From assembly GCA_037179515.1 (NCBI GenBank), contig JAXCGZ010021039.1, positions 2,501-66,500 on the forward strand: 64,000 bases of DNA. Direction: 5' to 3'. Positions 49,341-61,335 of the stretch are shown piece by piece. The notes below the pieces were generated by a model. That model saw only the letters and a program-made list of their open reading frames with translations, was not told the DNA's origin and searched no databases. The position numbers and the translations under genes are program-made. The DNA is from Halocaridina rubra (taxonomy: Eukaryota; Arthropoda; Malacostraca; Decapoda; Atyidae). How positions within the stretch are numbered: the first letter of the stretch is position 1; every line of letters starts with the position of its first letter.

Positions 49341-50209
49341 TATATATATTCTCTACACTCTATTTCCCTGACGATATTATATCGAAAGTTTGTTTTGCTG
49401 TTTGTTCGTAATGCTTTTTTTTCAATTCTCTTCAATATATTCGATCGCATTAAGCAGTAGAAGAGGAGGAGGATGCTGGAGAACGAACCTCTATCTGCAA
49501 ACGTTTTGGCACTTCCGTATCAGCTGATACACCATCGCACGCTATTTTCTTGACGATATTATATTGAAAGTTTGTTTGCTGTTTGTTCATAATGCTTTTT
49601 TTCAAATCTCTTAATAATATTCGATCGCCTTAAGCGGTAGAAGAGGAGGATGATGCTGGAGAACAAACCTCTATCTGCAAATGTTTTGGCACTTCCGTAT
49701 CAGCTGATACACCCTCGCACGCTATTTCCTTGATGATATTATATCGCAAGTTTGTTTGCTGTTTGGTCTTAATGCTTTTTTTCAATTCTCTTCATAATAT
49801 TCGATTGCATTAAGCGGTAGGGCGGGAAAACGAACCTCTAACCAAAATGTTTTGCCGCTTCCGTATCAGCTGATGTTTATCACTATTCAGGCACAATATC
49901 TTGCTCATAAAATATTTATTTACTCACCCGATTTAGGGTTTATCTAATTTTCAAGATAATAGTATTATTAATATTCCTTGGTTCTAAACTATTCTATCTT
50001 CTTTAGATATCGACCATGTTGCACGAAATCTTAACATAAAGTCAGCTAAGAGAAAAAGAAAACATATACAATTTGTTGCAAAGAAAACGTATATCGTACT
50101 GTACATGGGAAACTTAAATGAAATATATATATTCTCTATACACTATTTCCTTGACGATATTGTATTGAAAGTTTGTTTGCTGTTTGTTCTTAATGCTGTT
50201 TTTCAATCT
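49341..50209 (+). repeat. tandem array of TigJ transposase-derived composite units (~175 bp)
   Basis: About three units with period ~175 bp: ccgtatcagctgata, cgctatttccttgacgatat, aagtttgtttgctgtttgtt, aatgctttttttcaa, atattcgatcgcattaagcg, gtagaagaggaggaggatgc. On the minus strand pieces translate like the TigJ transposase (ERLEKM..., KQQTNLLYN...; KSASADLEEA). The tail 49870-50130 matches 31661-31989 inverted. Confidence 0.7.
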
Positions 50210-50418
50210 TCATAATATCACGCTCATATAAATTTACGATTGTGTGCTGTTATTAGTAAAGTAAAGGGTGAGTTATTAACAGTGCAGGGAGGGTTTATAC
50301 AGTAAAGGTAAAAATAGATGTAAAATACATGTAATAAATATGGTGCTCCTACTTCGTGGATTTTCACCTTTCGCGGCTGGTCTCGGAACTGAACCCCCTC
50401 GACAAACGAGGGAGCACT

Positions 50419-50419
<1 letters not shown>
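50210..50419 (+). mobile_element. TigA 3' terminal fragment
   Basis: tcacgctcatataaatttac through one 3' unit to the terminus gagggagcactg ending 50419; inverse of 31457-31660. Confidence 0.8.

Positions 50420-50503
<84 letters not shown>
50420..50503. repeat. (TA)n between two TigA 3' ends
   Basis: About 80 bp of TA with inverted TigA 3' termini on both sides. Confidence 0.96.
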
Positions 50504-50506
<3 letters not shown>

Positions 50507-50588
50507 TGTTCCCTCCCTTATCGCGGTAGTTCGGTTCCGGGACCCGGCGTGATCCAATAAAGCCGCGAAGTAGGATCAGCCTTTAAAT
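50504..50588 (-). mobile_element. TigA 3' terminus stub
   Basis: cagtgttccctcccttatcg... for about 85 bp, cut off by the poly(T) of an R350 copy. Confidence 0.75.
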
Positions 50589-51365
<777 letters not shown>

Positions 51366-51440
51366 GCCCTTAATAATAATAATAATGATGATAATGATAA
51401 TAATCTCCACAATCATCATCAAAGGAAAATTATTGTTGCC

Positions 51441-51475
<35 letters not shown>

Positions 51476-51690
51476 TAATAATAATAATAAGACCTAAGCA
51501 GAATTATTGGAATAGACATCATGAAAGTAATGAAGAGGTATATTAAAACCCAGCAGAGAGCTGGATATTCATTACACATCTTTTATAATCCCTTCACATC
51601 TGATAGGTCATTACACTCTCCATCTCTGTTTTTCTTTACAACCTGATAAAGTCTGTTTTATTTTATCATTTTTTAGTAAAATATGTTTTA
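51366..51690 (+). repeat. R350 repeat, copy 6
   Basis: tctccacaatcatcatcaaa, expanded (AAT)n, cagcagagagctggatattc, ttacaacctgataaag; ends near ttttagtaaaatat without a long A tail. Confidence 0.72.
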
Positions 51691-51693
51691 TAA

Positions 51694-52684
51694 GTAGTGT
51701 TACCTCGGTTATTCGCGCTTCTTGGTTCGCGTTCTCTACTCTATTGCGTTTTTTTTTTTTTTTTTTTTTTATAAATTATTATTTTATTTTATGGGTATAT
51801 GCAAAAATATTAAAATATTGAAAAAAAAAAATTTTCAGTATTTTCATTTTTTTATTGAAATTTACGTTGCGTGCTGTTATTTATAATGTAAAGGGTGTTT
51901 TTTTAACAGTGCAGGGAGGGTTTATACAGTTCGTAAACGAAAAAATAATTGTAAATGAGTATGTATGTCACGTCATCATCACCTCATTCATCGTAATTTT
52001 ATCTATCACTTTCATAAAAATTTACGTTGCTTGCTGTTATTTATAATGTAAAGGGTCTTTTTTTAACAGTGCAGGGAGGGTTTATACAGTACGTAAACGA
52101 AATAATAATTGTAAATGAGTATGTATGTCACGTCATTATCACCTCATTCACCGTAATTTTATCTATCACTTTCATAAAAATTTACATTGCTTGCTGTTAT
52201 TTATAATGTAAAGGGTCTTTTTTAACAGTGCAGGGAGGATTTATACAGTACGTAAACGAAAAAATAATTGTAAATGAGTATGTATGTCACGTCATTATCA
52301 CCTCATTCACCGTAATTTTATCTATCACTTTCATAAAAATTTACGTTGCTTGCTGTTATTTATAATGTAAAGGGTGTTTTTTTAGCAGTGCAGGGAGGGT
52401 TTATACAGTACGTAAACGAAAAAATAATTGTAGATTATATGTATGTCACGTCATTATCACCTCATTCACCGTAATTTTATCTATCACTTTCATAAAAATT
52501 TACGTTGCTTGCTGTTATTTATAATGTAAAGGGTGTTTTTTAACAGTGCAGGGAGGGTTTATACAGTGTAAACGTAAAAATATATTAAAATATCTATGTA
52601 CATATAGGCGGATCCTACTTCGCGGATTTCCTGGTTCGCGCCGGGTCCCGGAACCGAACTACCGCAATAAGTGAGGCAACACTG
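51694..52684 (+). mobile_element. TigA-derived MITE with five tandem 3' units
   Basis: 5' terminus tagtgttacctcggttattc at 51694 and terminal region to about 51858. It then jumps straight into five 3' subterminal units (period ~159 bp; gctgttatttataatgtaaa at about 51871, 52031, 52191, 52348, 52509) and the 3' terminus gtgaggcaacactg ending 52684. No transposase sequence. 991 bp. Confidence 0.8.
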
Positions 52685-52822
52685 TACATAGCAAAGTAGA
52701 AAGACCTGTAGTTATTTATATTAACATGCAAATAGAGTAGAGTATAAAAGATATACAGTACAGAGTTACTGTACAGTAAATAAATTAATGGGCTATATTA
52801 TGCGGTGGGCAACAGGCATACA
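52685..52822 (+). mobile_element. TigJ unit fragment, left of LINE
   Basis: tacatagcaaagtagaaaga ... tatgcggtgggcaacaggca resembles the TigJ subterminal unit. It resumes right of the LINE at 55618 (gttacttaagcggtagaaga). Confidence 0.65.
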
Positions 52823-55526
52823 CAGTGTCACAGTTTTTCCTAAGGGCTTCAGAATACTAAGGGTTGAAAGATCTGAGAGGACTGGTGGAGGGATAGCACT
52901 GCTCATAAGTGAAAGGATTCAAGTCGAAGAAATAGACTTGGCTATAGAAAGTGAGTTCAAGGAATTTCTTGTTGCTCGCATAAATACTGGGTCAGAGAGC
53001 ATTATAATAACTGTTGTATACAACCCACCAAGGAACCAAAATAGGCTTGAAGTTTATGAGGAAAGTCATATAGGTTCTATTGAAGTCATAAACTCAGTTG
53101 TTAACATGGCACGAGAAAAAAAATTTAAGATTTTGATTATGGGAGACTTTAATCATAAAGTGATAGATTGGATAAATCTTGACCTACACAGTGGTGAGGA
53201 CTCATTTGGGGCAAGATTCCTAGATTGCGTACAAGGGAATTTTCTACACCAACATGTAATGGAACCAACAAGGGCCAGGGGTGGGGATGAGCCATCACTA
53301 CTTGATCTAGTGTTCACAGATAATGTGTTGGATATTGAAAAAATTGAGTATGAACCACCAATTGGAAAGAGTGACCACTGTGTGTTGTTGATGGAGTATA
53401 TCATTGAAGATATTCTTCCTGAGAGTAGAGGCACTGAGGACATGAGGAGGAACTATCCGAAAGGAGATTACATCAAAATGAATGAGCTTTTTGCAGTTAT
53501 TGACTGGAGAACCTTATTTTACAACAAATCTGTACAAGAAATGTATGACATCTTTTGTGAGAAATATGGGAAGATAGTAGATTGCTGCATACCTGTCACC
53601 AAAGTAGGTGTAATTCATGCCAGAGAGAAATGGTTCGATAATAAGTGTAAAAGAGCTAAGGAGTGGAGAGACAAATGCTGGAAAAGGTATAGGAGGAGAA
53701 AAAACATAAATGCCTGGCAAACCTACAAAAGAGCAAGAAATGACTACCTAAGTAAAAGGAGAGAGGCAGAGAGAGACTATGAGAAGGACATCACCAGGAA
53801 GGCTAAAGAAAATCCCAAGCTTTTCCACAGCTTTATCAGAGGAAAACTGAAGGTAAAAGAACAGGTTTTAAGGCTAAAGAGAGCGGATGGAAGCATCACT
53901 GAGACGGATGAAGAGATATGCAAAGAATTGAACAAGGAGTTTCAGTCAGTATTTACAGTAGAAAATACCCCACCCCCTCAGATTGCAGTGATAGAAGCTC
54001 AAGGGCCGGTATTAGAGAACATCAACCTTACAGCCACAGAGGTATGCAAAGCGCTGATGGATTTAGATATCCATAAAGCTACAGGTCCCGATGACATATC
54101 CCCTCATGTGCTTAAAAAATGCGCAAACACAATATCATTGGCACTAAGTATCATATTTAAGGAGTCACTGGAGTCGGGGGAGATTCCAAGATGCTGGAAA
54201 CAAGCAAATGTGATACCTATCTTCAAAAAGGGAAGGAGGGATACGGCTCTGAACTATAGACCAGTTTCCTTGACCAGCATAGTTTGCAAACTTATGGAGA
54301 AACTACTAAGGAAACATATCTCTCTTCACTTGGAATCCTTCAACTTTTTGTCAGTGAGGCAACATGGCTTCAGAGAAGGTAGATCAACAGTAACAAACTT
54401 ATTAGAATTTTATGATGAGGTAAGCCAAATCTTACAGGAAAGAGAGGGCTGGGCAGATTGCACATTCCTAGACTTCCAGAAAGCGTTTGACACTGTTCCA
54501 CATGGGAGACTTATTAGGAAGCTGCAATCAATGGCTAGAATAGGTGAAAATGTTTTGGAATGGATAAAAACTTACTTAGAAGGAAGGGAACAGAGGGTTA
54601 GAGTAAGACACTCAGTGTCTGAATGGAGAAGAGTTAGTAGTGGAGTTCCACAGGGTTCAGTTTTAGGGCCACTTTTGTTCCTTGTATTTGTAAATGACCT
54701 ACCAGAGTCTGTAAATTCATTCATGAATATGTTTGCAGATGATGCAAAGATTGTGAAGAAAGTAAAAAACGAGAACAATGGTAGAGAACTTCAGGAGGAT
54801 CTAAATAATCTGCATGAGTGGTCAGAAAAGTGGCTAATGAAATTCAATACTTCAAAATGTAAGGTAATGAGAATGGGTACAAGTGCAAGAAGGCCCAAGC
54901 TTGACTACTCGGTGGCTGGAGTACAACTTCAAGAGACAGAAAATGAGAGAGAACTAGGAGCAAACATACTGGCAGATTTGTCTCCAGAAATACATATAAA
55001 TGGCATAGTAAGGGCAGCATATGCATTCTTATCAAATGTAAGGGTAGCCTTCAGGCACATGGACAAGGAAATGTTCAGAAATATTTATGTAACCTATGTG
55101 AGGCCAAAACTCGAATATGCAGCCCCCTTTTGGAATCCGCACTTGAAAAAACACATAGCTAAGCTTGAAAAAGTTCAAAGACATGCCACGAAACTGGTGC
55201 CAGAAATACGCAATCTCAGTTATGATGAGAGGCTGAGGGAATTAGACTTACCATCACTCGAAGCTAGAAGAGTGAGGGGGGATATGGTGACAGTCTTTAA
55301 ATTCCTTCATGGTTATGATAGAGTGGATAGGGATCGATATTTTGATATGGCTGGCTCTAGAACTAGAGGTCATAGTTTGAAGCTTCGTAAGAAAACTTCT
55401 TTGCAGGATGTAAGGAAATACTTTTTCAGTGTAAGAGTAGTTGATAATTGGAATTGGCTAAGCGAGGAGGTAGTTAATGCTATCTCAATCCATAGTTTTA
55501 AGGACAGGTATGATAAGTATCACTAA
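52788..55526 (+). CDS. Lin-4 endonuclease-reverse transcriptase ORF (912 codons)
   Basis: Uninterrupted. The first ~12 codons are TigJ flank, so the apparent start is not real. Residues ~30-205 are most of an APE-type endonuclease (GGGIALLISE, TVVYNPPRN, the metal-site MGDFNHKVIDW, SLLDLVFTDN and the catalytic GKSDHCVLL). Its N-terminal Asn/Glu motifs are absent. Residues ~430-720 are RT: HKATGPDDISP, NYRPVSLTSI, QHGFREGRST, motif A CTFLDFQKAFD, SGVPQGSVLGPL and the FADD box (NMFADDAKIV). The C-terminal domain ends HSFKDRYDKYH. It nicks target DNA and primes cDNA synthesis from its RNA. The loss of the endonuclease N-terminus and promoter makes this copy probably immobile. Confidence 0.88.
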   Translation: MGYIMRWATGIHSVTVFPKGFRILRVERSERTGGGIALLISERIQVEEIDLAIESEFKEFLVARINTGSESIIITVVYNPPRNQNRLEVYEESHIGSIEVINSVVNMAREKKFKILIMGDFNHKVIDWINLDLHSGEDSFGARFLDCVQGNFLHQHVMEPTRARGGDEPSLLDLVFTDNVLDIEKIEYEPPIGKSDHCVLLMEYIIEDILPESRGTEDMRRNYPKGDYIKMNELFAVIDWRTLFYNKSVQEMYDIFCEKYGKIVDCCIPVTKVGVIHAREKWFDNKCKRAKEWRDKCWKRYRRRKNINAWQTYKRARNDYLSKRREAERDYEKDITRKAKENPKLFHSFIRGKLKVKEQVLRLKRADGSITETDEEICKELNKEFQSVFTVENTPPPQIAVIEAQGPVLENINLTATEVCKALMDLDIHKATGPDDISPHVLKKCANTISLALSIIFKESLESGEIPRCWKQANVIPIFKKGRRDTALNYRPVSLTSIVCKLMEKLLRKHISLHLESFNFLSVRQHGFREGRSTVTNLLEFYDEVSQILQEREGWADCTFLDFQKAFDTVPHGRLIRKLQSMARIGENVLEWIKTYLEGREQRVRVRHSVSEWRRVSSGVPQGSVLGPLLFLVFVNDLPESVNSFMNMFADDAKIVKKVKNENNGRELQEDLNNLHEWSEKWLMKFNTSKCKVMRMGTSARRPKLDYSVAGVQLQETENERELGANILADLSPEIHINGIVRAAYAFLSNVRVAFRHMDKEMFRNIYVTYVRPKLEYAAPFWNPHLKKHIAKLEKVQRHATKLVPEIRNLSYDERLRELDLPSLEARRVRGDMVTVFKFLHGYDRVDRDRYFDMAGSRTRGHSLKLRKKTSLQDVRKYFFSVRVVDNWNWLSEEVVNAISIHSFKDRYDKYH

Positions 55527-55617
55527 GTATAAAATGGAACTGATCAGGAGACGGGAAGATACGAGCTTTGGGCTCTTTCCCGTAAACACAATTAGGTAAT
55601 CACAATTAGGTAATCAC
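52823..55617 (+). mobile_element. LINE 'Lin-4', slightly 5'-truncated, ORF intact
   Basis: Endonuclease and RT in one frame, then a short 3' region ending with two copies of aattaggtaatcac. Short direct repeats at the 3' end are typical of CR1-type LINEs. It sits within a TigJ unit. The 5' end is missing from within the endonuclease domain. Confidence 0.85.
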
Positions 55618-56477
55618 GTTACTTAAGCGGTAGAAGAGGAGTATGCGGGAGAACAAACCTCTATCTGCAAACGCTTTTGCTCTCGCATGCTTTTTCCCTG
55701 ACGATATTATATTGCAAGTTTGTTTGCTGATTGTTCTTAATGCTTTTTTTCCATTCTCTCCATAATATCCGAATGCAGTAAGCAGTAGAAGAGGAGGAGG
55801 ATGCGGGAGAACGAAGCTCTATCTGCAAACGTTTTTCCGCCTCCGTTTCAGCTGATGCACTCTTGCACGCTATTTCCCTGACGATATTATAAGGCATGTT
55901 TGTTTGTTGTTTGTTCTTAATGCTTTTTTTCCATGATATCCCATCGCATTAAGCGGTAGTAGAGGAGGAGGAGGATGCTGGAGAACGAACTACTATCCGC
56001 AAATGTTTTGCCTCCTCCGTATCAGCTGAGGCACTCTTGCACACTATTTCCCTGACAATATTATATGGCAAGTTTGTTTGCTGTTTGTTCTCAATGCTCA
56101 TCCACTTACTGTACTTATCATTTTTTCCATTCTCTCCATAGTATCCGATCGCATTAAGCGGTAGAAGAGGAGGAGGATGCGGGAGAACGAACCTCTATCT
56201 GCAAACGTTTTGCCACCTCCGTATCACCTGATGCACTCTCGCACGCTATTTCCCTGACAATATTATATGGCAAGTTTGTTTGCTCTTTGTTCTTAATGCT
56301 TTTTTTCCATTTTCTCCATAATATCCGATCACATTAAGCGGTAGAAGAGGAGGAGGATGCGGGAGAACGAACCTCTATTTGCAAACGTTTTGCCACCTCC
56401 GTATCAGCTGATGCTCTCTCTTGAACGCTTTTTCCCTGATGATATATAAACCTTAACACAAACACAGAACAAGCGAT
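55618..56477 (+). repeat. tandem array of TigJ transposase-derived composite units, ~4.5 copies
   Basis: Units near 55640, 55790, 55960, 56160 and 56340: gtagaagaggaggaggatgc, gaacgaacctctatctgcaa, cgtatcagctgatgcactct, tttccctgacgatattatat, gcaagtttgtttgctgtttg, ttctccataatatccgatcg. Minus-strand peptides CKSASAETEAEKR and NNQQTNLQYNIVREK match SASADLEEAKR and the SKxQTNLLYNTVKEK region of the TigJ transposase (30550-30760). Confidence 0.75.
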
Positions 56478-56956
56478 ACACCTTGTTCTCAAAATAACGC
56501 CTAGATAGGTTCTCAGAAGTGTCGTGTAAATGGAAAATCGCGTGAAAAAACGAGTTATTTTCCATAGGAAACAATGATAAAGGGCATAGATACGTTCCAA
56601 ACCTTACATAGACACACCATGCCAAAGATATAAGATAAGTAAAAAAAATATTTTTTTACTACATAGCAAAGCAGAAAGCCCTGTATCTATTTTTAAGAGT
56701 ATACAAAAGATATTCATATTCACTTTACAGCTAGAAATTAACATACATTACTATACTTTACTCTATTACGCAGTGGGCAACAGCTATACAGTACACTGGA
56801 ACATGCATGGTGGCTGTGAGCAAGTAACTTATGTGGTAGAAGAGGAGGAGGATGCAGGAGAACGAGCCTCTATCTGCAAATGTATACAAAGATAAAATAA
56901 GAATTATAAATAACCAAAGCAAGACTAAAAAACGAAAAAAAAAATTCATTATGCAA

Positions 56957-57447
56957 TGCCTAAATCTACCATATGACAGATTAAAAAAAACTTAATCTAC
57001 ATTCTCTAGAGAGGCACAGAGTTAGGGGGGATATGATTGAGGTGTATAAATGGTTTAAAGGGATTAACAAGGGTGATATTAATAAAGTTTTAAAAATTCA
57101 TTATCAAACCAGAACTCGTAATGGGTAATGGATTTATTCTTGATAAATTTAGGTTCAGAAGGGAAATTGGTGAAAATTGGCTTGGTAATACCGTAGAGTA
57201 TTCCTAGTAGGATAATAAATGCCAATACCTTAGACACCTTCAAATGTAGACTATATAGACATATGACAGAGGTAGGGTGGATATGAATAGATTAGTGTTT
57301 ATTAGAAAAATCATAAAAAGAAAAATAGAATAAATAAGTAGAGTAGAATAGCATAGGTTAGACATGCTGAAAATAAAATTCAAAAATGGAACTGCCTCGT
57401 GTGTGCCAGTAAGCATGTTGCAGTGTCCCCTATTCTTATGTTCTTAT
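56957..57447 (+). pseudogene. Lin-1 LINE 3' fragment
   Basis: From aaatctaccatatgacagat through the RT C-terminal codons (YKWFKGINKG, MTEVGW-type) to the Lin-1 3' end cagtgtcccctattcttatg. Multiple stops. Confidence 0.75.
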
Positions 57448-57549
57448 TTTCTTAATATTTTCAGAACACGTGTTTTGCATCCTCCTTCCATTTTCAAATT
57501 TGTATCTAGTTTCTGAATGAAAAATTTGTTAATAAAATGTATCCAATTA

Positions 57550-57812
<263 letters not shown>

Positions 57813-58149
57813 CTTTACAAAAAACGAATTAAAACTTAGGTTTATTACCTTTAAAATGAGCACTGTAATGAACGTGATTAAGACTAAAGCAATAATTGTA
57901 TTTACATAATAAGATGAAAAATTTCAAGCTAAGTCCTGTTTAAGAGAGACATTACAAAGGATTCGTGGAAAGGACATTAATTTAACGGTCTTTTAACTCA
58001 TGAACGTTTTATTAAAAGTGCATTATTATATTTATCATTTGCTGCCCCAAACGACTCATCAGGAAGCAAAGTAACTGATGTATGCGTTGTTTGTAAGACA
58101 ATTCTCCTTTTAATATAAATATATTCTATATAATGTAAGTGAAATGAAA

Positions 58150-58575
58150 CGAGAGAGAGAGAGATCTTTAATTAACTCTTGTTCATTCAACCAGAACTAC
58201 ATTATTTATCGTAAAAATAATGGTTTAATTACAAATTCGTAATAATAATGATAATAATAATAATAATAATAATCTCCAAAATCATCATCAAAGGAAAATT
58301 ATTGTTAAAAATAATAATAATAATAATAAGATCTAAGGAGAATTTTTGGAATAGACATCATGAGAGTAACGCAGAGGTATATTAAAACCCAGCAGAGAGC
58401 TGGATATACATTACACATCTTTTATAATCCCTTCACATCTGACAGGTCATTACACTCTCCATCTGTTTCTCTTTACAGCGTGATAAAGGCTGTTTTATTT
58501 TATAATTTTTTGGTCCATCCTGTTGTCACAATAATCTTAAAAAAAAAAAAAAAAAAAAAAATGGGGGGGGGGGGG
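58150..58575 (+). repeat. R350 repeat, copy 7
   Basis: (GA)n at 58151, ttaactcttgttcattcaac, (AAT)n, cagcagagagctggatatac, ttgtcacaata..., a 20+ nt A run and a G run. Confidence 0.78.
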
Positions 58576-58672
58576 GCGTTATTCGCGAATTCCGAATTTT
58601 TTACTATTATTTTTGGGGGGCGTTATTGCAATTTCGCATATAAAAAAATCACATATAAAAGGAACAAGGTGT

Positions 58673-58895
58673 ATATCCACAGTATGCTGGGTAAAGAGTC
58701 ACTTAAGCACATGGCAGCATGGTGGAAAAGTGCCTCCGAGGCGGTCGATTATTTACTAAAAGAAAATTTGTTTTCAAAGTTTTTGGGCGGGCGTTATGCG
58801 TGTATTTCGCATTTTTTACTATTATTTTTTGTGGGCGTTATTCCAATTTCTCGGATTTTAAACACGCGTAAAAAGCGAACTGAGTATATATACAG
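58673..58895 (-). mobile_element. TigJ 5' leader fragment
   Basis: cacagtatgctgggtaaaga, aagcacatgg and gtgcctccgaggcggtcgat resemble the sequence upstream of the TigJ transposase start (31150-31215: cacagtatgctgggtgaaga, aaaatgcctttgagccgatc). Confidence 0.6.
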
Positions 58896-60235
58896 TATAT
58901 AAAACATACCCTGGAAAGCGTCAGCAAGGGTAATCAAGCCTTGATGATGATTTCGCTAAAGTAAACCCGGTTCTTGAATATAACATTGCCAATGGATTGA
59001 TCTTGCTCACTAATTGTTTATGATTGGAGATATGGAAGTAAGTTTTACTGTTTGGAATCGTGCTGCTATCTTTGGTTGCCCACCCTGGCAGCCCAGACGG
59101 GGGAAGGCAACATGTATTGGGGAGTATTAGGTACTGAAGTTTATTTGTATTCTTACTTTTTTGAGTTACGTATGGCCTTGTTGGAGTAAAGATGCATACT
59201 TAATATATTGTTTTCTTGAGTAAGAAATTTATATTTCTTTATTATATAGATATATAATGTTTTTGTTGGAGAATGACAGTAAACATTCAATAGAAAAATA
59301 TGATGTGTTATATTGCCTCTCATTATGAAGTTATTCCTTATTTTTTTATTCCTAAGTAGGAAAAAGATAATGTTTTGATGATATTTCTAGATAGGAGGGT
59401 TATATTAATCTTGATCAAAATAAACAAAAAGTTATTTTTAAACTTTGTGAAGGTTTTAAGAATACTCATGCATTTGAGATCTTTTCCAGTGGTGTAAAAA
59501 AGTGTTTAGTTTTCAACACCTGTGAATAATGAGGATAATGTTCTAAAATTGGTTCTTAAGGGAAAAGTGTGAGATATGATGTGAGTTAATGATTTATATT
59601 GCAATTCTTTTATTTTATTTACCAGTATGTCTTTAACAATTAGAATGGTATCATGCAATTATGCTATGTTTTCACGTCTTATTTCACAAGAAATGTTGTA
59701 GTGTTATTTTGACTTTTAACTCTTTTTAGCTTCTAATTCTCAAAACATTTATGCAATTCTTGGAAAATGAAAAAAGATTTTTAAAATGGTGTTGAATGAT
59801 CAGTTCTTCTTAAAAATTTCTTTTAAGTATTTGAAGCCCTTCTACCGCAGTTATTTTACTACAGTTTTGACCATATTGTGAGCTCAGATAGACATGTCTT
59901 TTTTATTAAAAAAAATACCAAGTGCATGGCTTAGGATTTTTTTTCAGAATCTTGTACAATGCTTTATTTATTCTTAAATTCATTTGTAGATGGAGTGAGA
60001 TGTTGCAATATATTTATTAGCTAAATTTACTAATTAATAAGCCGTAGGGACTACAGATTTAAAAAATACTCTATATATTTTAGTTCCACAATGTATAATC
60101 TCCTCATTTAGTGTGGCAGCAAACTCTTTTTGGATCTTCTGAAGAAGCACAATCCCAGGGTGCTCTCTTGGGGCTTTTAATATTTAAAGGCAAGCCACTA
60201 ATGTAAGCAAAGCTAACCCATAGTAATCTGTCCTA
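58896..60235. other. low-repeat AT-rich DNA
   Basis: No similarity to the transposons in the window and no long open frames. No splice-bounded exon could be supported. May be intron or intergenic host DNA. Confidence 0.4.
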
Positions 60236-60474
60236 TGTTAACCTAACCTAACCAATTATGGGTTATTTAACTTTATATAGGGTCTGGGGGTTATTCATCT
60301 TTATGAGATCCCATTTTTTTTTTATATTTCTTTTTCGTATGCATTCCTCTGGGTGTGCTTGTGGTGGTAGAATGTATGAAGAGCTATATGAATAAAGATT
60401 CTAAAGGTGATTTTCAATATATGATTATGTTTTCATAAGAAAACTAGTATGCTCTAGATGTTGACTTGGATTAT

Positions 60475-60494
60475 TATTGTTATTAGTTATATTA

Positions 60495-60539
<45 letters not shown>

Positions 60540-61335
60540 TATTATTATTATTATTATTATTATCATAAGCCAAGCAAGAAGCTCTGTTGGATGAAGTCAA
60601 AGGCCCTAATCCCGATGCTCCAACAGGGGAAACAACTTGCAAGGAAAAGGAAAAAATGAAAAAAGTAGAATTATATACATTGGTACAACTTAGTATTGTG
60701 ATACTAGCATTATTCCTCTATGATTTTAAAGATTCATCATCACAGTCTTCTTAATGAAAGTATATTTTTTGATAGCTCGAACTTCTGAAGTTTCATAGAC
60801 TCGACAACATGGCTAGGCAGTTCACTCTATTATTGATAGCTGGAATAAAGCTTCTTAAATACTGATTAGTATTAAATCTAACAGGAGAAAAGGCTACATT
60901 CCTAGTAGTGCCTGTAGGACAAAATTAGCCAAGTAGAGCCCGATGCAATGTTTGATTAACATTGTTATATAGTTAATCAGTAAGCAAAGTGAGCTAATGG
61001 CACGCCTATGCCAAAACTCTGCTTAATTTAGTTTAAGAAATTTATTTGCGCAAAAGCTTTCATGCAATATTAAATGAGAATTTACAGCCGATAACGAAAC
61101 TTGGGAGCAATAATCCAGACTAGGGAGTATGAAAGAATTAAAACAATTCTTTATAATAGATATGTTGCCAATAAAAGTTAAATGTCTCAATCAAGATACA
61201 ATTTTTTGTGCATCTGAGGAAGATATACAACCAATATGTTGTTTGAAAGTCAACTTACTTTATAAAATTACCTCCAAAATCATGAATGAATCACATAAGC
61301 TTAAAGGGAACATTATTTATGAAGAGATTGGCATG
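60475..61335 (-). pseudogene. degraded LINE C-terminus with (ATT)n tail
   Basis: Reading the minus strand from about 61160: ILPSLDYCSQVSLSAVNSHL-like peptide (the LINE 'LEYCSPVW.SAA..HL' block), WHRRAISSLCLL, RFNTNQYLRSFIP and, after a shift, ELPSHVVESMKLQKF, the usual end of such RTs. The 3' region contains ccctgttggagcatcgggat and ends gcttggctt|atgataataataa in an (ATT)n tail (60475-60563). I recall similar 'caacagggaa/agccaagc' plus (ATT)n 3' ends from shrimp LINEs. Many stops. Confidence 0.6.

Noticed and set aside
60236..60254. Telomere-like taacctaacctaacc
   Set aside because: Only about three pentamers; too short to claim an interstitial telomeric array.
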